This document shows, piece by piece, positions 1 through 5,284 of a DNA stretch of 7,259 nt. Location: NCBI GenBank assembly GCA_025464735.1, contig JAODMX010000404.1:1-7259 (forward strand), written 5' to 3'. Position numbers and translations under genes: made by a program. How positions within the stretch are numbered: position 1 is the first letter of the stretch; every line of letters starts with the position of its first letter. The stretch is from Frondihabitans sp. GTDB lineage: Bacteria > Actinomycetota > Actinomycetes > Actinomycetales > Microbacteriaceae. The notes below the pieces were generated by a model. That model did no database searches, was not told the DNA's origin, and saw nothing but the letters and a program-made list of their open reading frames with translations.

Positions 1-1075
1 CGAAGTCGTGCTGGAGCGTCTCGACGCTCACAACGGACGAAGACGCCTGCTCGTGGATTGTGCCGGTCTGCTGCTTGAGGAGCTCGCTCTTGCGGCCGAT
101 CATCGTGTTGGTCGCGTCGTTGAGCGAGGAGATCTGGTCGAGCACCAGGCGTTGATCGGCAAGGGCTTGGGCGACCATGACAGCGGTCCGGAGCGCCGAG
201 ACCGTGGTGGTCTGTGCCCGCTCGACCCCCTTGATCAGCTCGACGTTGTTCTTGCGGATCATGTCGAGCGCCAGGTAGCCCTGCACCGACACGGCGATCT
301 GCGTTGCCAAGTCTTGTCGGCGCTGCCGGATCGGGAAGAGGGCGTCGGCGATGAGGGTATCGGCGGCGTGTGCGTCGGTGGGCCTGAGCTCGTTGGCCTT
401 GGCCTCCGTCGCCCGGTCGAGCGCACCGGCCAGCGTCGCGTACTCGGCCAGACGCCCCATGGTCGCCCAGAGGTTCGCCTTCTCCTGCTCGATCGACGCG
501 TTGTCTTTCAGGAGCTCGTCCTGCCCCGAGACAAGCGCGTTGATGATGCCGTCGAGCTGCTTCTGCGACGACTGGTAGCGCTGGAAGTAGTGCGACAGCT
601 TCTTGTTACCGGGCAGCCTGCTCAGCAGCTTTCGCGGCCCGGAGAGGTCGGCCTTCGCCGGGTCGAGGTCGGTGATCGTTGCACGAAGGTCGGTGAGCGT
701 CTTCGCCACCTTCGCCTGCGGGTCGCCCGCGTTGCCGCGGCCCTTCGCGGCGGCCAGTGACGACGACGGCTTCTCGAGCATGCGGTTCGACACCTGTGCC
801 GACGACCTGATCTCGGACTCGCCCATCTTCACGATGTCATCGACGCGCTTGGTGAACTCGGGGCTCCCGGGCTGCTCGGCGGCCAGGTCGGTCACGAAGG
901 ATGCTGCTTTGGCAGCGAGCTCGGCCCGCTTGGCATCGCTCAGGCCGACCATCCCGATGGCCTGTTCGTCGTTGATCTCGGGGACAGCGGCGGGCGGCGA
1001 CAGCACCATGTCGGTCTGGGGAGCGGCGGGCTCCTCCGGCGGCGTGAGCGGCTGGCTCAGATCGAGATCGGACAT
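1..1075 (-). CDS. telA: TelA/KlaA-family toxic anion resistance protein (C-terminus cut by window edge)
   Basis: Reading leftwards from ATG at 1073-1075 gives 358 uninterrupted codons that run off the left edge, so the C-terminus is missing. Family proteins are usually about 360-420 residues, so most of it is here. Residues 1-35 are a Pro/Ala-rich, probably disordered start (MSDLDLSQPLTPPEEP). The rest is a long, charged, helical and coiled-coil-prone protein with no signal peptide or membrane segment, so it is cytoplasmic. Recognisable TelA signatures are YFQRYQSSQKQLDGII (163-178), a DN..IEQEKANLW stretch (191-203), a PIRQRRQDLATQ block (248-259) and an NN.ELIKGVERAQTTTVSALRTAV block (276-299). 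The family (PF05816) was named from plasmid tellurite-resistance genes. Chromosomal members have been linked to cell-envelope and lantibiotic stress, but the biochemical function is unsettled. The start is fixed by a strong ribosome-binding site. The gene is divergent from the cyclase-fold gene. Family assignment is firm; the physiological role is not. Confidence 0.9.
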   Translation of the reverse strand, partial: MSDLDLSQPLTPPEEPAAPQTDMVLSPPAAVPEINDEQAIGMVGLSDAKRAELAAKAASFVTDLAAEQPGSPEFTKRVDDIVKMGESEIRSSAQVSNRMLEKPSSSLAAAKGRGNAGDPQAKVAKTLTDLRATITDLDPAKADLSGPRKLLSRLPGNKKLSHYFQRYQSSQKQLDGIINALVSGQDELLKDNASIEQEKANLWATMGRLAEYATLAGALDRATEAKANELRPTDAHAADTLIADALFPIRQRRQDLATQIAVSVQGYLALDMIRKNNVELIKGVERAQTTTVSALRTAVMVAQALADQRLVLDQISSLNDATNTMIGRKSELLKQQTGTIHEQASSSVVSVETLQHDF

Positions 1076-1078
1076 CGA

Positions 1079-1086
1079 ACCTCCTT
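1079..1086 (-). promoter_or_regulatory. Shine-Dalgarno of the telA-family gene
   Basis: On the minus strand AAGGAGGT lies three bases before the ATG at 1075. It is an almost complete match to the anti-Shine-Dalgarno and the best ribosome-binding site in the window. It fixes this start and suggests efficient translation. A short GC-rich dyad (GCCCGTCCGGGC on the minus strand, 1091-1102) lies four bases further upstream in the leader. Confidence 0.85.
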
Positions 1087-1172
1087 GTGCGCCCGGACGG
1101 GCAAACGCGTCGCCTCGACGGCGTCACCATCCAGCCTAGGACCGGCGGCTGATCGGTGGCCGTAACCACTCC

Positions 1173-1202
1173 ATGACATTCCTCCGTGCCCCGTTGTAGT
1201 TT
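1173..1202 (+). promoter_or_regulatory. Candidate promoter of the cyclase-fold gene (leaderless)
   Basis: ATGACA at 1173-1178 matches five of six bases of the -35 consensus. After an 18-base spacer comes TAGTTT at 1197-1202, which keeps the key T-A-N-N-N-T positions of a -10 box. Transcription would start about 7-8 bases later, at or next to the ATG at 1210, giving a leaderless mRNA. That fits the absence of any purine-rich ribosome-binding site before this ATG. The boxes and spacing are visible; promoter activity is inferred. Confidence 0.45.
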
Positions 1203-1209
1203 GGCCGAC

Positions 1210-2202
1210 ATGGTTGTCGAAGCGTCGCTCCTCGACTGGCTGCTCGACTCGGATCCGGCCCTCCGCTGGCGGGTCGAACGCGACCTCGTCGGCGCTCCCT
1301 CACCCGTGTGGGAAGCCACTCGGGCCCGAGTCGCGACCGAAGGGTTCGGTGCACGTCTCCTTGCCCTTCAGGATCCTGATGGCCAATGGGCGGGCGGAGC
1401 ATTCTTTCCTCGAGACTTCGATTTCCACGGCCCCGAGGCAGCCGAGGGGGCGGGACAGCCCTGGACCGCCACGACTTGGAGCCTGAACAGTCTGCGGGAG
1501 TGGGGGCTCGACGCCGGGGCGCTTGCCGGCACGGCCGAACTTCTGGCCGAGAACAGCCGATGGGAGTACGAAGATCTCCCGTACTGGAAGGATGAGGTGG
1601 ACTGCTGCATCAACGGGTACACCCTTGCCAACGGTGCGTGGCTCGGAGCCGACGTCGCCGGTCTCGCCATCTGGTTCGCCGAGCACCGGCTGCCCGACGG
1701 CGGCTGGAACTGCGAGTGGGTCGAAGGCTCGACCCGCTCGTCGTTCCACTCGACTTTGAACTCACTGAAGGGATTGCTGTCGTACGAGCGAGCGATCGGG
1801 GGCAACGAAGCGCTGCGGGCGGCGCGGCGAGCTGGCGAGGAGTACCTGCTCGAACGAAACCTCCTGCGCAGCCGATCGACGGGCGAGATCGTGGGGTCGT
1901 GGGCCACGACATTCGCCTATCCGTTCCGCTGGCAGTACAGCGCACTCAACGCGGTCGACTACTTTCGCGAGGCGGCCCTTCTGGACGGTGAGGATCCGGA
2001 TCCGCGCCTGGCCGAAGCGGTCGCGGTGATACGCGAGGCTCGCTGCATCGACGGCACCTGGCTGCAGGAGCGCCGCCACCCCGGGAGGGTCTGGTTCGAC
2101 GTGGACGTGCCGCCTGGCGAACCCTCCCCGTGGCTCACGTTTTTCGCGACCAGGGCTCTGAACTGGTGGGAGGCGTCGGGGCGGCAGAGCATTTCGGAGT
2201 AA
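1210..2202 (+). CDS. Squalene-cyclase/prenyltransferase-fold protein (alpha/alpha toroid), function unknown
   Basis: A 330-residue soluble protein with no signal peptide or TM segment. Repeated Gly/Trp motifs resemble the QW repeats of terpenoid cyclases and protein prenyltransferases: LQDPDGQWAGG (53-63), LPDGGWNCEW (161-170) and IDGTWLQER (280-288). At about half the length of a hopene cyclase (over 600 residues), and without the DXDD protonation motif, it is unlikely to be a true squalene-hopene cyclase. It belongs with short stand-alone 'prenyltransferase and squalene oxidase repeat' proteins. Asp131-Cys-Cys133 (VDCCINGY), Cys168 (GGWNC) and His180 (SSFHSTLNSLKGL) look like the Asp-x-Cys...His zinc ligands of prenyltransferase beta subunits. 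The analogy is mine and unproven. ATG 1210 is preferred over the in-frame GTG at 1186, because neither has a ribosome-binding site and 1210 sits where leaderless transcription would begin. The GTG would add eight residues and lies upstream of the predicted -10. It is divergent from the telA-like gene and 68 bases ahead of the MFS gene. Fold is well supported; substrate is unknown. Confidence 0.85.
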   Translation: MVVEASLLDWLLDSDPALRWRVERDLVGAPSPVWEATRARVATEGFGARLLALQDPDGQWAGGAFFPRDFDFHGPEAAEGAGQPWTATTWSLNSLREWGLDAGALAGTAELLAENSRWEYEDLPYWKDEVDCCINGYTLANGAWLGADVAGLAIWFAEHRLPDGGWNCEWVEGSTRSSFHSTLNSLKGLLSYERAIGGNEALRAARRAGEEYLLERNLLRSRSTGEIVGSWATTFAYPFRWQYSALNAVDYFREAALLDGEDPDPRLAEAVAVIREARCIDGTWLQERRHPGRVWFDVDVPPGEPSPWLTFFATRALNWWEASGRQSISE

Positions 2203-2210
2203 ATTTGCGG

Positions 2211-2257
2211 GCTCGGGCGTTCGTTCCAGCGTGGCCTTTTGCGCTGGCCGCCCGAGC
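2211..2257 (+). repeat. Nested inverted repeat (two-part hairpin) between the cyclase-fold and MFS genes
   Basis: Outer arms GCTCGGGCG (2211-2219) and CGCCCGAGC (2249-2257) pair perfectly over nine bases. Inside them CCAGCG (2226-2231) pairs with CGCTGG (2242-2247) around a ten-base loop. The two stems are separated by six unpaired bases on the left and one on the right. The structure fills most of the 68-base gap and ends 13 bases before the MFS start codon. No T-run follows the right arm (GAGATGAG follows instead), so it is not a classical intrinsic terminator. It could attenuate transcription, act on translation of the MFS gene, or stabilise an mRNA end. Pairing is visible; function is not. 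Confidence 0.6.
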
Positions 2258-2270
2258 GAGATGAGACTGC

Positions 2271-3722
2271 ATGACCACCACGGCTGACGGAGTCGGTTTC
2301 CGTTCGGAACGGGGACCAATCCTCATCGCCCTGATGCTGACGACCGGGCTCGTCGCCATCGACTCCACCATCGTCGCGACGGCGGTCCCGTCGATCGTCC
2401 ACGACATCGGCGGATTCTCGTCATTCCCCTGGGTGTTCTCGATCTACCTCCTCGCGCAGGCCGTCTCGGTGCCCGTGTACTCGAAGCTGTCTGACGTGGT
2501 CGGGCGCAAGCCGATCATCCTGATCGGAATCGGCCTGTTCCTCCTCGGCTCGGTCCTCTGCGGCTTCGCCTGGAGCATGCCGGCGCTGATCCTCTTTCGC
2601 GTCGTGCAGGGGCTCGGCGCCGGAGCGGTCCAGCCGATGGCGATGACGATCGCCGGAGACATCTACACGCTCAAGGAGCGCGCCAAAGCGCAGGGCTACC
2701 TCGCCAGCGTCTGGGCGGTCTCGTCGGTCGTCGGGCCGACCCTGGGTGGCGTGTTCTCGTCGCTGGGTATCTGGCGCGGCATCTTCTTTGTGAACGTGCC
2801 CTTGTGCGTCCTCGCCGACTGCATGCTTCTCCGCGCCTTCCACGAGAACATCGAGCGGAAGGAGCACAGGGTGGACTACCTCGGGGCCGGTCTCCTGACC
2901 GCGTCCCTGACGCTGCTGATCCTGGCCGTCCTCGAAGGGGGTCAGGCCTGGGCGTGGGATTCCGCGCCGAGCATCGCCGCCTTCGCCGTCGGCGCTCTGC
3001 TTCTGGCCGTGTTCCTCCGCGTGGAGCGGCGCGCGGCCGAGCCAGTGCTGCCGACCTGGGTGTTCTCGCGTCGGCTCCTCTTGACCACCGCCCTGATCGC
3101 CTTCGGCGTCGGCGCGATGATCCTCGGGCTGACCACCTACGTCCCCACCTACCTCGAGGGAGCCGTCGGAGCCTCGCCGATCTTCGCTGGGCTGGCACTC
3201 GCGGCGCTCACGATCGGCTGGCCGATCAGCGCGTCGCAGTCGGGGAAGCTCTACCTGCGGATCGGCTTCCGGTCGACGATCCTCATCGGGGTCGGACTAG
3301 CGATCATCGGCTCGCTGCTGATGGTGCTCGTGTCGCACTCACCGAATGTGCTGCTTGTCGCGGCATCGAGCTTCGTCATCGGCCTGGGCCTCGGTCTCGT
3401 GGCGACACCGAGTCTCATCGCCGCTCAGTCGAGCGTCGAGTGGGACGAGCGCGGAGTCGTCACGGGCACGAACCTGTTCGCACGATCGATCGGGAGTGCG
3501 CTCGGCGTCGCTGTCTTCGGCGCCGTCGCGAACGGGATCTACGCGGGTACGCGGGGCGGCGACCAGATCCCGTCCGTGATCGTCGCCGCCTCCAGCGCTG
3601 TGTTCGTCGCGGTGCTGATCGTCGCCGTCCTCATCGTCGTCGCCGTCCTGGCCATGTCTCGGTCTCGGGCGACGGTGGGCGGTCCCGTGACGGCGCCCGT
3701 GGCGGTCCAACCCGTCGACTGA
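2271..3722 (+). CDS. MFS multidrug-type exporter, DHA2 (EmrB/QacA) family, 14 TM
   Basis: A 483-residue inner-membrane protein, the usual length for proton-coupled 14-TM DHA2 exporters. Visible MFS motifs are motif D1 in TM1 (Asp31 in IDSTIVATAVP), motif A in the TM2-TM3 loop (SDVVGRKP, 74-81), motif B with Arg110 and RVVQGLGAG (110-118), and the antiporter motif C VVGPTLGG (153-160). Hydrophobic segments continue to VAVLIVAVLIVVAVL (447-461), followed by a short polar tail. These motifs indicate a proton antiporter exporting small amphipathic molecules; the substrate cannot be read from sequence. Before ATG 2271 only a weak GAGATGAG could serve as ribosome-binding site, directly after the inverted repeat. 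A second ATG at 2261 is out of frame. The gene may be read through from the cyclase-fold gene, although the hairpin lies between them. No adjacent TetR or MarR regulator is present. Family call is firm. Confidence 0.93.
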   Translation: MTTTADGVGFRSERGPILIALMLTTGLVAIDSTIVATAVPSIVHDIGGFSSFPWVFSIYLLAQAVSVPVYSKLSDVVGRKPIILIGIGLFLLGSVLCGFAWSMPALILFRVVQGLGAGAVQPMAMTIAGDIYTLKERAKAQGYLASVWAVSSVVGPTLGGVFSSLGIWRGIFFVNVPLCVLADCMLLRAFHENIERKEHRVDYLGAGLLTASLTLLILAVLEGGQAWAWDSAPSIAAFAVGALLLAVFLRVERRAAEPVLPTWVFSRRLLLTTALIAFGVGAMILGLTTYVPTYLEGAVGASPIFAGLALAALTIGWPISASQSGKLYLRIGFRSTILIGVGLAIIGSLLMVLVSHSPNVLLVAASSFVIGLGLGLVATPSLIAAQSSVEWDERGVVTGTNLFARSIGSALGVAVFGAVANGIYAGTRGGDQIPSVIVAASSAVFVAVLIVAVLIVVAVLAMSRSRATVGGPVTAPVAVQPVD

Positions 3723-3775
3723 CTGCCAGGAGACGATCTCTCGCGGGACGATCGACAGTCGTTTCGTGACATTGG

Positions 3776-3793
3776 GCGGCTTGCGCATGCCGC
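3776..3793 (+). promoter_or_regulatory. 18-bp near-palindrome, candidate LacI-type operator for the agl operon
   Basis: GCGGCTTGCGCATGCCGC is a dyad with a central CpG. Eight of nine base pairs are complementary; only T3781 and T3788 fail to pair. A shorter outer pair, ACATT (3769-3773) and AATGT (3797-3801), flanks it with almost the same centre. LacI-family regulators of actinobacterial sugar importers usually bind even palindromes with a central CG. This one covers the candidate -35 box of the sugar-transporter operon, the expected place for a repressor site. The symmetry is seen; the regulator and its binding are inferred, and no regulator gene is in the window. Confidence 0.5.
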
Positions 3794-3810
3794 GCGAATG
3801 TGGATAGCGT
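3781..3810 (+). promoter_or_regulatory. Candidate promoter of the agl operon
   Basis: TTGCGC (3781-3786) as -35 and TAGCGT (3805-3810) as -10 are 18 bases apart. The -10 keeps the T-A-N-N-N-T pattern common in high-GC actinobacteria. The predicted start near 3817 leaves an untranslated leader of about 57 bases with a good ribosome-binding site at its end. The 18-bp near-palindrome overlaps the -35 box. The consensus match is moderate. Confidence 0.4.
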
Positions 3811-3858
3811 GAAATGCATCGTCAGCTTCCGCTTCTTCGCGGCGGCGCGGGACAACTC

Positions 3859-3867
3859 AAAGGGGAG
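3859..3867 (+). promoter_or_regulatory. Ribosome-binding site that sets the aglE start
   Basis: AAAGGGGAG ends seven bases before ATG 3875. The same nine bases precede aglF. This site selects ATG 3875 over the upstream in-frame GTG at 3800, which has no ribosome-binding site and lies before the predicted transcript start. The core sits in the loop of a weak five-base stem, AACTC (3854-3858) with GAGTT (3865-3869). Confidence 0.75.
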
Positions 3868-3874
3868 TTCGAAC

Positions 3875-5269
3875 ATGACAGCACGATCGTTCCATCGAGA
3901 ATCAGCAGCATTCAGTGCTTCGGGGAAAGCATTTCGTTCTCCTCATCGGAGGCTCCTAGCCGGAGCGGCAGTGGTAGCCGCAACCAGTCTCGGACTGATG
4001 GGGTGCACGACGGCTAATCCCGGAACGGGTAATGCGTCGTCGTCTGGTGGCACGCAGGCGGTCACGATCTATGGCCCTGACACGGGCACCGAGGCGACCG
4101 AGCTCGAGGCGTCCTGGGCTTCGTGGGCGGCGACGAACAAGATCAAGATCACCTACACGGGGGATCAGAACTTCACCGCGAACATCGCGACAAAGATTCA
4201 GGGCAGTGACCTGCCCAACATTGCGATGTTCCCGCAGCCGGGCTTGCTCTCTGCTGCGGTCGCGAGCGGCAAGGTCGTCAAGGTCGATTCGGCCACGGAG
4301 GCCAGCGTCAAGCAGAACTTCTCGACAGACTGGCAGTCCTACGTGACGGTCAAGGGCGCCATGTACGGCACTCCGCTGGACGCGAGCGTCAAGGGTTATG
4401 TGTGGTACTCCCCCGCTGACTTCACGAAGTGGGGGGTCACGGTCCCGACCACCTATGCCCAGTTGCTCGCTGACACGAACACGATCCAGCAGAAGACGGG
4501 GAAGCCGGCCTGGTGTGCGGGCTTCAACTCGGGCACCTCGTCAGGGTGGCCCGGCGCTGACCAACTCGCCGAAGTGGTCCTGAGCTCGGCGGGCCCGACC
4601 GTCTACGACAGCTGGGTGGCGGGCAAGACGAAGTTCACGGATCCGAAGATCGACGCTGCGTTTACGGAGCTCGGCAAGATCCTGAAGGATCCGACATCGG
4701 TCAACGCCGGTTTCGGAAACGTCGCGTCGATCAACTCGACCGCATTCGGCGACGTCGCGGCGAAGGTCGCCAACGGCCAGTGCGCGATGACCAACCAGGC
4801 CACGTTCCTCGAAGCCAGCTTCGAGACGACGAAGACTGCCGGCGGCTCCGTTCCCAAGGTTGGCCCCACAGGCGATGTGTGGGCGTTCCCGCTCCCGTCG
4901 GTCAGCTCCTCCTCCAAGGCGGTCGTCGGTGGTGGCGACTTCGCGGCGGCATTCGACTCCAACTCGGCGACGCAGAAGGTGATGCAGTACCTTTCCAGCT
5001 CGGACTGGGCCAACAGCCTGATCACCGTGAAGGGTGCTTCCTTCATCAGCGCCAACAAGGGTGTCGATGCCACCAAGGAAACCGATCCGCTGCTGAAGTC
5101 GGCGATCACGACCCTGCAGGATCCGAGCACGACCTTCCGCTTCGGTGCCGATGATGCGATGCCGAGCGTCGTCGAGAACGCGTTCTGGAAGGGCATGGTC
5201 GACTGGATCAACGGTTCCTCGCAGGCGTCCGTCGAAAAAGAAATCCAGGCTGCCTGGCCTTCGAGCTAG
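3875..5269 (+). CDS. aglE: Alpha-glucoside-type ABC importer, substrate-binding lipoprotein AglE
   Basis: A 464-residue family 1 extracellular solute-binding protein that would deliver an alpha-glucoside or related oligosaccharide to AglF and AglG. It starts with an Arg-rich stretch and a hydrophobic core (RRLLAGAAVVAATSLG) ending in the lipobox LMGC. Cys44 would be lipidated, anchoring it outside the membrane, followed by a Ser/Gly/Thr linker. Features recalling rhizobial AglE are VTIYGP (63-68), a PNIAMFPQPGLL block (114-125), KGYVWYSP (173-180), PAWCAGFNSGTSSGWPGAD (211-229), GQCAMTNQATFLEASF (301-316), and near the C-terminus TTFRFGADDAMP with FWKGMVDWI. Cys214 and Cys303 lie at positions where my recollection of AglE also has Cys, so they could form a disulfide. 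ATG 3875 is chosen from its ribosome-binding site and because the lipoprotein signal then begins sensibly. It is first in the operon, 15 bases before aglF. Sugar specificity is inferred from resemblance; maltose, trehalose or sucrose are possible. Confidence 0.85.
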   Translation: MTARSFHRESAAFSASGKAFRSPHRRLLAGAAVVAATSLGLMGCTTANPGTGNASSSGGTQAVTIYGPDTGTEATELEASWASWAATNKIKITYTGDQNFTANIATKIQGSDLPNIAMFPQPGLLSAAVASGKVVKVDSATEASVKQNFSTDWQSYVTVKGAMYGTPLDASVKGYVWYSPADFTKWGVTVPTTYAQLLADTNTIQQKTGKPAWCAGFNSGTSSGWPGADQLAEVVLSSAGPTVYDSWVAGKTKFTDPKIDAAFTELGKILKDPTSVNAGFGNVASINSTAFGDVAAKVANGQCAMTNQATFLEASFETTKTAGGSVPKVGPTGDVWAFPLPSVSSSSKAVVGGGDFAAAFDSNSATQKVMQYLSSSDWANSLITVKGASFISANKGVDATKETDPLLKSAITTLQDPSTTFRFGADDAMPSVVENAFWKGMVDWINGSSQASVEKEIQAAWPSS

Positions 5270-5270
5270 G

Positions 5271-5279
5271 AAAGGGGAG
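5271..5279 (+). promoter_or_regulatory. Ribosome-binding site of aglF
   Basis: AAAGGGGAG ends five bases before the GTG start at 5285 and begins one base after the aglE stop codon. It is identical to the nine bases before aglE. It supports the GTG start and separate initiation of aglF. Confidence 0.8.
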
Positions 5280-5284
5280 CCCCC

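Noticed and set aside
8..760. Long open frame on the plus strand of 250 codons
   Set aside because: It lies antisense to the well-recognised telA-family gene. Its Arg/Leu/Gly/Val-rich composition is typical of a shadow frame in GC-rich DNA, and it has no recognisable domain.
1133..1138. TAGGCT on the minus strand as -10 box of the telA-family gene
   Set aside because: No acceptable -35 lies 16-19 bases upstream; the nearest TT-rich hexamer is about 21 bases away.
3716..3764. Possible terminator after the MFS gene (CGACTG pairing with CAGTCG, then TTT)
   Set aside because: The stem is only six bases with a 34-base loop and three T residues, too weak to call an intrinsic terminator.
2804..3769. 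321-codon plus-strand open frame inside and past the MFS gene
   Set aside because: It overlaps the MFS gene in another frame, has an Arg/Pro/Ala-rich shadow composition and no plausible start signal. The MFS motifs in the main frame are decisive.
3800..3874. GTG 3800 as the start of the binding lipoprotein
   Set aside because: It has no ribosome-binding site, lies upstream of the predicted transcript start, and would place 25 extra residues before the signal peptide. ATG 3875 has AAAGGGGAG at good spacing.
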